Shown here: one piece after another, positions 56,979-64,000 of the stretch
How positions within the stretch are numbered: position 1 is the stretch's first letter
Layout: every line of letters begins with the position of its first letter
From: Janibacter hoylei PVAS-1
GTDB lineage: Bacteria; Actinomycetota; Actinomycetes; Actinomycetales; Dermatophilaceae
Length of the DNA stretch: 64,000 nucleotides
Assembly (NCBI RefSeq): GCF_000297495.1
Contig: NZ_ALWX01000001.1
Location: 1 to 64,000 of the forward strand
Reading direction: 5' to 3'
Notes under the pieces: model-generated
Seen by the model: only the letters and a program-made list of their open reading frames with translations
What the model was told of the DNA's origin: nothing
Databases searched by the model: none
Program-made: the position numbers and the translations under genes

Positions 56979-57814
56979 GCCGCGGGCTCCAGCTTGTAGT
57001 GCAGGCGAAGGGCGGGACGGTCCCACATGCGCAGCACGTGGTCGGTGCGCAGCGTCCCCTGCGGGTCGCGGTACATGTGGAAGGTCTCCCGCAGCGGCAC
57101 CTTGGCCGCGTGGCTGCGTCGTCCCCGGACGACGACGTAGGCGCCGTCCTCGCCGAAGCGCCCTCCAGGGGACTCGAGGAGGAAGCCACCGCCGTCGAGG
57201 ACCGAGGGCCGCAGGAAGACCTGGAGGTTGCCCGACTCGAGCGGGAAGGTCACGTGCACGCTCGGGCGGTCGGCCCCCGGGAGCGTCCGCGTCGAGTAGG
57301 CCCCGCTGAAGACCGTGCGACCGGTGGCGCGCAGGGCGCGGGTCCACGCGGCCGCGACCTGGTCGCCCCTCCCGTCGAGGATCGGGGTGACGACGCTGTC
57401 CATGCCGTGGGCGACGTCGAGCGGGCGCATCGGCAGAGCCAGCTGCTCCACCCGCCTCCCCCACAGCCGGGCGACGAGCTCGCCACCGGGCCAGAAGAGC
57501 GGGGACCAGGCCGACCAGACCTCCATCTGCCACGAGGCCGTGTGCTCGTAGAAGTCGCGCACCGCCGGGTGCAGCCGGGTCGCGTCGAAGCCTGGCCCGT
57601 CGAGCAGCGACATCGACGGCAGCAGACCCGCGTGCGGGTCCTCATCGACGACCGAGCCGCCGTGGCGCGCGGCCTCGGCCGCCAGCCAGTCCTTGGCCAC
57701 CCGTGGCGAGCCGCTCACGGGGCCGTCCAGCCAGCTCTCGTCGCCATCGAGGTCGACGGATCGCCCGGTGATCGTCCAGAACTTCCGGGATCCGATGTCG
57801 AGCAGGTGCGGCAC
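56975..57814 (-). CDS. Conserved hypothetical protein coupled to the CrtA-like gene
   Basis: A 279-residue protein not recognised. It starts MPHLLDIGSRKFWTITGRSV (GTG 57814). An N-terminal alpha-helical half (AAEAARHGGSVVDEDPHAGL, PAVRDFYEHTASWQMEVWSA) is followed by a beta-rich C-terminal half (VHVTFPLESGNLQVFLRPSV, GEDGAYVVVRGRRSHAAKVP, ETFHMYRDPQGTLRTDHVLR). No signal peptide; possibly one hydrophobic patch at WSPLFWPGGELVARLWG. The start fits CACAAT 7 nt upstream. Translational coupling suggests it works with the CrtA-like protein. Confidence 0.65.
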   Translation of the reverse strand: MPHLLDIGSRKFWTITGRSVDLDGDESWLDGPVSGSPRVAKDWLAAEAARHGGSVVDEDPHAGLLPSMSLLDGPGFDATRLHPAVRDFYEHTASWQMEVWSAWSPLFWPGGELVARLWGRRVEQLALPMRPLDVAHGMDSVVTPILDGRGDQVAAAWTRALRATGRTVFSGAYSTRTLPGADRPSVHVTFPLESGNLQVFLRPSVLDGGGFLLESPGGRFGEDGAYVVVRGRRSHAAKVPLRETFHMYRDPQGTLRTDHVLRMWDRPALRLHYKLEPAA

Positions 57815-57821
57815 GCGCTCG

Positions 57822-57827
57822 ATTGTG
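57822..57827 (-). promoter_or_regulatory. -10 element CACAAT for the 57814 gene
   Basis: 7-nt spacer to GTG 57814 on the minus strand. Confidence 0.4.
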
Positions 57828-57890
57828 CCGCAGACGGCTCGGCGGACCGGCCCAAGCGGGGGCTGTGTGGCCGTCCGGAGGTGCGCGGAC

Positions 57891-57896
57891 GACAAT
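57891..57896 (+). promoter_or_regulatory. -10 element GACAAT for the 57904 gene
   Basis: 7-nt spacer to ATG 57904. The spacer GGGAGGG also resembles a ribosome site but is too close to the start to act as one. Confidence 0.4.
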
Positions 57897-57903
57897 GGGA
57901 GGG

Positions 57904-58506
57904 ATGCTCCCTTCGCACCTGTGGTACGTCAGCTATGGCTCCAACATGTCCCGCCGCCGTCTCGGCTGCTACCTCGCCGGTGGCACGCCGCCCGGATCGA
58001 TGAGGACCTATGCCGGGGCGCGCGACCGGACCATGCCGACGGCCGACCACGCGGTGACCCTGCCGGGGAGCCTGTACTTCGCCGGCGAGTCGCGGACCTG
58101 GGGTGGCGGGGTCGCCTTCTACGACCACGACTCCCCCGGCGAGACCGCCGGCCGCGCCTACCTGCTGACGATCGGGCAGTTCGTCGACGTCGCCAACCAG
58201 GAGATGCACCGGCCAGCCGACCCGGACGACCCGCTCGAGGAGGTGCTGCTCACCGGACTGCCCGGCGAGCGCCACCAGGCAGGGCCCGGCCACTACGAGA
58301 CGCTCGTGCGGGTCGGCGAGCACGAAGGGCTGCCGATGCTCACCTTCACCGCGCCCCACGGCATGCACGCGGTCCCGCACACCGCTCCCCGACCGGCCTA
58401 CCTCGCGATGCTCGCCGAGGGACTGCGCGAGGCGCACCGGTGGGACGAGGAGCGGATCGAGAGGTACTTCGCGGCACGTGCGCGGCGCGATCAGCCGATC
58501 GTGTAG
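57904..58506 (+). CDS. Gamma-glutamylcyclotransferase-fold protein
   Basis: A 200-residue GGCT-like protein. The YGSN signature lies at the N-terminus (HLWYVSYGSNMSRRRLGCYL), and GSLYFAGESRTWGGGVAFYD and AGRAYLLTIGQFVDVANQEM are the following conserved strands. The catalytic Glu of GGCT is probably in AFYDHDSPGETAGRAY or nearby; I cannot fix it without an alignment. Related proteins (BtrG, AIG2-like) remove gamma-glutamyl groups. Some database entries call homologues histone deacetylase, which the sequence does not support. Confidence 0.75.
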   Translation: MLPSHLWYVSYGSNMSRRRLGCYLAGGTPPGSMRTYAGARDRTMPTADHAVTLPGSLYFAGESRTWGGGVAFYDHDSPGETAGRAYLLTIGQFVDVANQEMHRPADPDDPLEEVLLTGLPGERHQAGPGHYETLVRVGEHEGLPMLTFTAPHGMHAVPHTAPRPAYLAMLAEGLREAHRWDEERIERYFAARARRDQPIV

Positions 58507-58620
58507 CCCATGCCACGGCCGCTCCGCGCGAGGGCGGCCATGAAGGACCTGGCGCGCTGCAGGTAGTGCAGCGCGTACTCGGGCCCGCGCTCCCCGCGAA
58601 GAGCGAGCGAAAGCCATCTT
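58494..58620 (-). pseudogene. Possible C-terminal gene relic, unidentified
   Basis: On the minus strand a protein-like stretch reads RGERGPEYALHYLQRARSFM then AALARSGRGMGYTIG and a stop overlapping the end of the 57904 gene. Upstream the frame decays without a start codon. The rest of 58507-58734 holds no gene I can support. I cannot name the family. Confidence 0.35.
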
Positions 58621-58721
58621 CGATCGTGCCGGTGTCGACGTCGGCGGACTCACTCTCGTCGAAACGAAACTCGACCGGGTGGCGTCACGGATAGGCCTCG
58701 CCGTCGCATATCGAGAGCAAG

Positions 58722-58727
58722 TAAATT
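58722..58727 (+). promoter_or_regulatory. -10 element TAAATT for the 58735 gene
   Basis: 7-nt spacer to ATG 58735. The surrounding 40 bp is among the most A/T-rich of the window. Confidence 0.5.
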
Positions 58728-58734
58728 CGGGAGG

Positions 58735-59169
58735 ATGTGCGCCACCAATCTGTGGGCGATCAACGCCGCAGCCTTCACTTCGAAGTTCCAGCGATTCACT
58801 GAGGACAGGCTGGGCATGCCGCCCGTGCAGACCACCATGCGCATAGCCTCCGGTCGTGTCCGAGGCTCGTCCGTGGTGTTCACTCTGACCAGCCGGATGT
58901 GTGACTGCGACACTCTCATCGGGCGTCGCAACGAGGCGCCGGTCCACGGTGAGATCGAAACCGACGCGTGGCTCGGGTGGTTGCGTGACATGCCGGACCA
59001 CGTCGCGAACGTCTCGCGTGTCGCTGTGCTCCGAGCCTGGAGCCCCGGGGACGACGATGTGGTGCCCTCCCGAGCTCGAGGCATCGGCATCGGAGAACTC
59101 AGCGAGAGCGTGCTGCGCGACGTCCGCGACGACACTCTGCTGACGATCGACTACCCGCGGGTGGTCTGA
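58735..59169 (+). CDS. Orphan hypothetical protein in a lower-GC pocket
   Basis: A 144-residue protein not recognised. Mixed alpha/beta pattern with MCATNLWAINAAAFTSKFQR at the start, a Cys pair in SRMCDCDTLIGRRNEAPVHG, and Trp-rich TDAWLGWLRDMPDHVANVSR. Codon use is less GC3-biased than neighbours (for example ATA, TCT, AAA/AGT use around it), which hints at recent transfer. No signal peptide or membrane helix. The gene lies between relic sequence and ychF. Confidence 0.6.
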   Translation: MCATNLWAINAAAFTSKFQRFTEDRLGMPPVQTTMRIASGRVRGSSVVFTLTSRMCDCDTLIGRRNEAPVHGEIETDAWLGWLRDMPDHVANVSRVAVLRAWSPGDDDVVPSRARGIGIGELSESVLRDVRDDTLLTIDYPRVV

Positions 59170-59192
59170 ACGCCAACTGTCCGGAGCTTCCG

Positions 59193-60278
59193 CTACACGT
59201 TGAAGCGGAACTCCACCACGTCGCCATCAGCCATGACGTAGTCCTTGCCCTCCATGCGCACCTTGCCGGCGGCCTTCGCCTCGGCCATCGAGCCGAGCCT
59301 GTCGAGGTCCTCGAAGGAGACGACCTCGGCCTTGATGAAGCCGCGCTCGAAGTCGGTGTGGATGACGCCGGCGGCCTTGGGCGCGGTGTCGCCCTTGTGG
59401 ATCGTCCACGCGCGCGACTCCTTGGGGCCGGCGGTGAGGTAGGTCTGCAGGCCGAGGGTGTTGAATCCCTTGCGCGCCAGCTGGTCCAGGCCCGGCTCGT
59501 CGATGCCGACGCCCTCGAGCAGCTCGCGGGCGTCCTCGTCGTCGAGCTCGGCGACCTCGGACTCGAGCTTGGCGTTCAAGAAGATCGCCTCGGCCGGCTC
59601 GACGAGTGCCTGCCACTGCGCCTGCAGGTCGGTGTCGGTCAGCTGGTCCTCGTCGACGTTGAAGACGTAGAGGAAGGGCTTGGTCGTGAGCAGCCCGAGC
59701 TGGGCGGCGATGGTCATGTCGACCCCGGCGGCGGCCCCCTTCGCGAAGAGGGTGTCGCCGGCCTCGAGGACCCCGCGTGCGGCGAGCGCCGTGTCGAGGA
59801 CGTCCTTGTCGGTCTTCTTGCCCTTGACCTCCTTCTCGATCCGCGGGATCGCGGTCTCGAGGGTCTGCAGGTCGGCGAGGACGAGCTCGGTGTTGATCGT
59901 CTCCATGTCGGAGGCGGGGTCGATCTTGCCGTCGACGTGGGTCACGTCGTCGTCGACGAAGGCGCGCACCACCTGGCAGATCGCGTCGGACTCGCGGATG
60001 TTGGCGAGGAACTTGTTGCCCAGCCCCTCCCCTTCGCTCGCGCCACGGACGATGCCGGCGATGTCGACGAAGGAGACGGTCGCGGGCAGGATCTTCTCGC
60101 TGCCGAAGATCTCGGCGAGCCGCGTCAGGCGGGAGTCCGGCAGCGGGACGACGCCGACATTGGGCTCGATGGTCGCGAAGGGGTAGTTCGCGGCGAGGAC
60201 GTTGTTCTTCGTCAGTGCGTTGAACATCGTCGACTTGCCGACGTTGGGGAGACCGACGATTCCGATGGAGAGTGCCAC
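59193..60278 (-). CDS. ychF: Redox-regulated ATPase YchF
   Basis: Obg-family P-loop protein (OLA1/YchF) that prefers ATP and associates with the ribosome. 361 residues. G1 GLPNVGKSTMFNAL (about 9-22), switch region PNVGVVPLPDSRL, G3 VDIAGIVRGASEGEGLGNKF (DxxG), a coiled-coil insertion (LQTLETAIPRIEKEVKGKK), and the C-terminal TGS-like domain with TAPKAAGVIHTDFERGFIKA. G4 is NVDEDQL, the YchF-type NxxE variant that relaxes guanine specificity. Start GTG 60278. A TTAGAC lies about 10 nt upstream. Confidence 0.95.
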   Translation of the reverse strand: MALSIGIVGLPNVGKSTMFNALTKNNVLAANYPFATIEPNVGVVPLPDSRLTRLAEIFGSEKILPATVSFVDIAGIVRGASEGEGLGNKFLANIRESDAICQVVRAFVDDDVTHVDGKIDPASDMETINTELVLADLQTLETAIPRIEKEVKGKKTDKDVLDTALAARGVLEAGDTLFAKGAAAGVDMTIAAQLGLLTTKPFLYVFNVDEDQLTDTDLQAQWQALVEPAEAIFLNAKLESEVAELDDEDARELLEGVGIDEPGLDQLARKGFNTLGLQTYLTAGPKESRAWTIHKGDTAPKAAGVIHTDFERGFIKAEVVSFEDLDRLGSMAEAKAAGKVRMEGKDYVMADGDVVEFRFNV

Positions 60279-60290
60279 GGGGACAGGAGT

Positions 60291-60602
60291 CTAACCGCGC
60301 GAAGGGGGATCCCCGCCCTCGTCCGTCCCGTCACGGGCGTCGCCGGCGGCGACCCAGCGCCGTAGCACGGTCCGCAGGGCCCACCAGATCGCGACGAAGA
60401 GTGCGAGCAGTCCGAGCAATCGCGGCCACGACCCACCGGACGTCGCGATGACCGGCACGTAGACCAGGGTGCACACGACGGGCAGCGCCGCAAGCAGCAG
60501 GATGAAGTCCTTGGCCGTCTCGCGGCCCCACATCTGCCACAGGAGGGGCCGGTTCGTCGGCTGGCGGCGGGGCAGTTCCAGGTCGTGGAGGGGGTCACTC
60601 AC
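60291..60602 (-). CDS. Small two-helix membrane protein, unknown function
   Basis: A 103-residue protein with a polar start (VSDPLHDLELPRRQPTNRPL), two membrane segments (FILLLAALPVVCTLVYVPVI and LLGLLALFVAIWWALRTVL), and a charged tail. GTG 60602 overlaps the NUDIX stop by 4 nt. No motif recognised. Confidence 0.65.
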   Translation of the reverse strand: MSDPLHDLELPRRQPTNRPLLWQMWGRETAKDFILLLAALPVVCTLVYVPVIATSGGSWPRLLGLLALFVAIWWALRTVLRRWVAAGDARDGTDEGGDPPSRG

Positions 60603-61153
60603 GGGTCGCCCCGTTCCGTGGAGTTCTCGAGGTAGAGCGTCGTGTCGGTCGCGACCGCCTCGGCGATCATCGCCGCGGTGTACGGCGCGACCCGCTCGGC
60701 GACCGTCGCCTGGTCGACCCAGTGGACAGCCTTGATCTCGCGGGCCTGCAGGGTCGCGTCGTCGAGGAAGGTGCTGGGCACGGTCCCGAGGTCGAAGAGG
60801 CACAGCAGCGCGTCATCCCACCCTCGGTAGGGCGGCAGCCAGTTGACCGCGAGCATGCCGCGGACGGTGACCTCGAGACCGAGCTCCTCCTTGACCTCGC
60901 GCACCACGCAGTGCGCCGGGGACTCCCCCGGGTCGACGATGCCGCCGGGCAGATCCTGGTCGCGCTTGTAGACCAGCTCGCACAGGGCAACCCGGCCGGC
61001 CTCGTCGCGCAGGAGGCCCTGGGCGATGAGCCGCTTCTTGGGCAGGCGGGTGTTGAGGACCTTGATGAAGGCGAGCCGACCGGCCTCCGTCGCGAGGTCG
61101 GGCCGCGTCGCGGCGGCCTTCACCTCTTCCTCGGTGGGCTCGTCGCTCGTCAT
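60599..61153 (-). CDS. NUDIX hydrolase
   Basis: A 184-residue NUDIX protein. The NUDIX box is complete: GIVDPGESPAHCVVREVKEE followed by LGLEV (G-x5-E-x7-REVKEELG). The N-terminal extension of about 45 residues (RLAFIKVLNTRLPKKRLIAQ) precedes the fold. A C-terminal helix contains ERVAPYTAAMIAEAVATDTT. Substrate unknown; actinobacterial relatives are often ADP-ribose or nucleotide-sugar hydrolases. ATG 61153 with TAGCCT 7 nt upstream. Confidence 0.88.
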   Translation of the reverse strand: MTSDEPTEEEVKAAATRPDLATEAGRLAFIKVLNTRLPKKRLIAQGLLRDEAGRVALCELVYKRDQDLPGGIVDPGESPAHCVVREVKEELGLEVTVRGMLAVNWLPPYRGWDDALLCLFDLGTVPSTFLDDATLQAREIKAVHWVDQATVAERVAPYTAAMIAEAVATDTTLYLENSTERGDP

Positions 61154-61160
61154 GACCACG

Positions 61161-61166
61161 AGGCTA
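61161..61166 (-). promoter_or_regulatory. -10 element TAGCCT for the NUDIX gene
   Basis: 7-nt spacer to ATG 61153 on the minus strand. Confidence 0.55.
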
Positions 61167-61238
61167 CCCGGGGGCGACCTCCCTTCGCCCGCAGCGTTGT
61201 CGGTGGTCGGCGAGAGGATGGGGCATGGCTCGTCGACG

Positions 61239-62964
61239 ATGACGAAGGGGGACGACGTGACGGTCGTGCAGATGGAGACGGTGGGGACCGGGACGCTCGG
61301 GGAGGTGCGGTCGCGGACGGGTCCAGGTAATCCGGGTCCGGACCCGGATCGGTGGCTCGACGGGGTGCTGGGGGCGGTGTCGGCGGCCCGCGACCGGGTG
61401 CTGCGTGACGCTCCCAACCTCGACGACGGGCAGCTCGAGCGGGGTCTCGTGGCGACCGAGGCGGTCCGCCGGGCGGTCGACGGTCTGGAGCTCGCCCTCG
61501 TCGCGGAGGTCGGGCGCCGGGGCGAGGAGCGCGGCCCGGACGGCCGCTACCGGGACGTGCGCCTGCCCGCGGGCACGGTCGCCGACATGGCGCCCGACGC
61601 GGTGGCCGTGGCGACCGGTATCGGGCCCACCGAGGCGAGCCGACGGTGCGCGGTGGCGTCGCGTGCGGCGACCGACCTCGCAGCCCTGGCGGCGCTCGTC
61701 GCCGAGGGTCGGATCGGGCGCCGCGCCCTCGAGATGGTGCACCGGCACACGCGTGACACCACGCCCGAGACGACGGCGGCGATCGTCGCTCACCTGCTCG
61801 CCGCCCGTCGCGGGTCGCCCGGCTCGGTCCGGGTCGTCGGGATGGAGCCGCACGAGATCGCCAAGACCTGCCGACGCCTCGTCTCGCGGCTCGAGCCGGA
61901 CCTCGTGCAGGCCCGGGCCGACGCCAACCGCGCCACCAGGCTCGACGTGCGCACGGAGCCCGGAGCGGTCGGCACGAGCTGGCTCACGGCGGTCCTGCCG
62001 AGCGAGATCGCCGCGGCGATCAAGGTCGCCGTCGACGCCGCGGGCCAGCGGTGGCGCGCCGAGCAGCCGGACCTCCCGATCGGCACCGCACGAGCCCTGG
62101 GCCTGGCCGACCTCGTGCTGTGCGGCAGCGAGGTCACTGCAGAGGTGTGGCTCGGGGTGCCGATCATCGCGTCGGCAGTCTCGCGGCTGACGTTCGCGCC
62201 GGTGGACGACCCGACGTGCCCCGTCTGCCGTGGCGAGGAGGACCCCGTGGCCGGCCTCTTCGAGGAGGGCGTCACCCACGAGGCGGTGGTGCACGAGCAC
62301 CTGCGGATCGTCGCTGGCGAGGGCGCCGACACGGTCGGTGTGCTCGCGCAGGAGTGGATGGACGTCGCCGCCACCGACCCAGGTGCGGGTCGGTGGCGGC
62401 GACCGGTGGGTGTCGGGGGCGACGATCCCGGGCGTCGGCTTCGTGCCGCCGGACGTCGTCGCGGCGGTCGTCGGGCGTCTCGACACGCGGGTCGGACGCG
62501 CGCTGCTCGACGCGCGGACCGGCACCCTGCTCGAGACGTCGACGTCGAGCTATGCGATCCCGCGGGCGCAGCGCGACTTCGTCGCGACCCGCGACGGCAC
62601 CTGCCGGATGTGGGGCTGCGACCGACCGGTCGAGTCGCGACGGCTCGGCTGGTCCGCCGACGTCGACCACGCGACGCCGTGGCCGCGCGGCGAGACCAGC
62701 CCGGCCAACCTGTCGGACCTGTGCCGGCACCACCACCAGGTCAAGCACTCCCCCCGCTGGGGCCACCGCCTGCGCGAGGACGGCTCGACCGAATGGGTGA
62801 CGCCGGGCGGTGTCGTCGCCTTCACCTACCCCGTGCATGCGGTCGACGCGGAGGGTTCGTCCCCGCTGGCGGGGACCAACGAGCCCGACGAAGGGAGCCC
62901 CGCCTCCCCTTCGTCCCCACCCGTGGGGACCACCGAGGCCGAGGAGGACGCGCCGCCCTTCTGA
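61239..62964 (+). CDS. 13E12/DUF222-type HNH endonuclease, bridged across one frameshift
   Basis: About 574 residues with DUF222 in the N-terminal part (LERGLVATEAVRRAVDGLEL, RRCAVASRAATDLAALAALV) and an HNH domain at the C-terminal end. There the metal-finger/catalytic residues appear as CRMWGCDRP, then DVDHATPWPRGETSPANLSD, then LCRHHHQVKHSPRWG. The frame changes near 62377-62382. Dropping one C gives AATDQVRVGGGDRW joining the two halves. This family is multicopy in many actinobacteria and linked to 13E12 repeats; its role (mobile or toxic function) is unsettled. ATG 61239 is used; GTG 61257 has the better ribosome site (AAGGGGGA 5 nt upstream). Confidence 0.85.
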
Positions 62965-62978
62965 TCGGCTGCAGCCGA
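62965..62978. other. 14-bp perfect palindrome after the HNH gene
   Basis: TCGGCTGCAGCCGA directly abuts the HNH stop codon. It could help terminate the HNH transcript or be an HNH/repeat-associated site. Only position and symmetry support it. Confidence 0.25.
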
Positions 62979-63017
62979 CGTCCCACGGCTGTCGGGGGTC
63001 GCTGGTTGGCTGGGGCC

Positions 63018-64000
63018 ATGGACATCACGACCCTCATCACGGGACTGCTCCTCGGCCTCGTCGTCGGCGGTCTGCTCGTGTGGCTGACCGGACGAGCAGA
63101 GGTGGCCGGCCTGCGAGCAGAGCGCGACGGGCTGCGCGAGCGGATCGACGAGATCGCAGCGGTCCACGATGACGACTCCCGCACGGCCGCGGCCCTCGCC
63201 CCCATGGGCGAGGTGCTGCAGCGGGTCTCGCGCAAGGTCGACGAGCTCGAGCGCGACCGGGTCGACCAGTTCGCGTCGGTGCGCGAAGCGCTGGGCCGCG
63301 TCGAGCAGACGACGACCCGGGTCGGCTACGAGGCCTCGTCGCTCGCCTCCTCCCTGCGCATCTCGTCGGTGCGCGGGGCGTGGGGCGAGGTCCAGCTGCG
63401 ACGGGTGCTCGAGGTGTCGGGGATGCTCGCGCGCACGGACTTCGAGGAGCAGGCCCAGGGCGTGGCGCGCGACGACCGTGCGGTGCGCCCCGACGTCGTG
63501 GTGCGCCTGCCGGGGGGCAAGCACCTCGTCATCGACGCCAAGGCCCCGATGTCGCACTGGCTGCAGGCGCAGGCCGACGACATCGACCCCGGCGAGCGGG
63601 ACCGCCTGCTCGAGGGGCACGCGGCCGCGCTGCGAGCGCACGTCGACACCCTGGCGGGCAAGGCCTACTGGACGGCCTTCGACCCCTCGCCCGAGATGGT
63701 CGTGTGCTTCGTCCCCTCCGACGCGACGCTGGCCACGGCCCTCGCGCGGGTGCCCGGCCTGCACGAGGAGGCCATGGCGGCGCGGGTCGTGCTCGTCTCC
63801 CCGAGCACCCTGCTCGCGCTGCTGCGCACCGTCGCCTTCGCGTGGCAGCAGGACACGGTGACGAGCGAAGCCCGCGAGCTGCTGTCGGTCGGCCGCGAGC
63901 TGTACGCCCGACTGGCGACGCTCGGGGAGCACGCGACCCGGATGGGCCGCTCGCTGCAGCGATCCGTCGACGACTACAACCGGCTCGTCGGGTCGCTCGA
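63018..64000 (+). CDS. rmuC: DNA recombination protein RmuC (3' end outside window)
   Basis: First 327 residues of RmuC, a predicted nuclease-fold protein that limits recombination at inverted repeats. N-terminal membrane helix (ITTLITGLLLGLVVGGLLVW), a coiled coil (VAGLRAERDGLRERIDEIAA up to about residue 105), then the RmuC domain: VRGAWGEVQLRRVLEVSGML, RPDVVVRLPGGKHLVIDAKA and MVVCFVPSDATLATALARV. The Asp/Asp-Lys residues of DVVVRLPGGKHLVIDAKAP match the PD-(D/E)xK nuclease core. ATG 63018 follows HNH by 53 nt. The ORF is open to the window edge. Confidence 0.93.
   Translation, partial: MDITTLITGLLLGLVVGGLLVWLTGRAEVAGLRAERDGLRERIDEIAAVHDDDSRTAAALAPMGEVLQRVSRKVDELERDRVDQFASVREALGRVEQTTTRVGYEASSLASSLRISSVRGAWGEVQLRRVLEVSGMLARTDFEEQAQGVARDDRAVRPDVVVRLPGGKHLVIDAKAPMSHWLQAQADDIDPGERDRLLEGHAAALRAHVDTLAGKAYWTAFDPSPEMVVCFVPSDATLATALARVPGLHEEAMAARVVLVSPSTLLALLRTVAFAWQQDTVTSEARELLSVGRELYARLATLGEHATRMGRSLQRSVDDYNRLVGSL

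Overview
The window reads as the chromosome of a high-GC actinobacterium. GC is roughly 70-72% by eye, and it encodes mycothiol enzyme MshB, 7Fe ferredoxin FdxA, DUF3117, DUF1003, LpqW-like and 13E12/HNH proteins. Gene order around typA-lpqW-mshB, fdxA-dapC, dapD/dapE-LOG-DUF3117 and O-methyltransferase/sigE-htrA-tatB-mrp follows the Mycobacterium tuberculosis Rv1165-Rv1229c neighbourhood, so this is core chromosome rather than a plasmid or phage. A Micrococcales member (Intrasporangiaceae-like) is my best guess; that is inference.

Layout. 1-5.7 kb: DUF1003, mrp, then sigE-htrA-tatB with no rseA between sigE and htrA, and a divergent O-methyltransferase. 5.5-15.3 kb: DUF3117, a PIG-V-like mannosyltransferase, a DivIVA-domain protein, a LOG-family protein, dapE, dapD, a lysozyme-like membrane protein, gltA, dapC, fdxA and a GNAT. 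15.4-22.2 kb: a VanW/PG-binding protein, then the tightly packed typA-lpqW-mshB-flavin reductase operon. 22.5-34.4 kb: two complete oligopeptide ABC importers, dppABCDF (+) and oppABCDF (-), facing each other across a bidirectional terminator. 34.6-41 kb: malQ, pirin, hydrolase, UspA, dCMP deaminase-like protein and an MFS transporter. 41-46.6 kb: thiamine locus thiC-MFS-thiM-thiE under a TPP riboswitch, with divergent thiD. 46.6-58.7 kb: accessory small genes, including paired SMR transporters, paired PH-like proteins, a condensation-GNAT fusion, a PQQ-type sugar dehydrogenase, a CrtA-like protein and gene relics. 59-64 kb: ychF, a small membrane protein, NUDIX, a 13E12-type HNH nuclease and the start of rmuC.

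Two cross-cutting signals matter more than any single gene. First, about 22 genes have a TAnnnT or xACAAT hexamer 5-8 nt before the start codon, the geometry of leaderless transcription. In three of them the TAG of the -10 is also the stop codon of the gene upstream. Second, more than ten genes, including essential ones (dapC, dapD), are broken by a single extra base, nearly always in a G/C homopolymer of five to seven. This looks like a systematic sequencing or assembly error, and the coordinates below bridge those breaks. A 7-9 bp word, CGAAGGG(GG), is also strikingly frequent on both strands. The best candidates for undescribed biology are the three phased 16-bp palindromes between dapE and dapD, the -10/stop-codon overlaps, the overlapping divergent -10 elements at fdxA, and the condensation-GNAT fusion.
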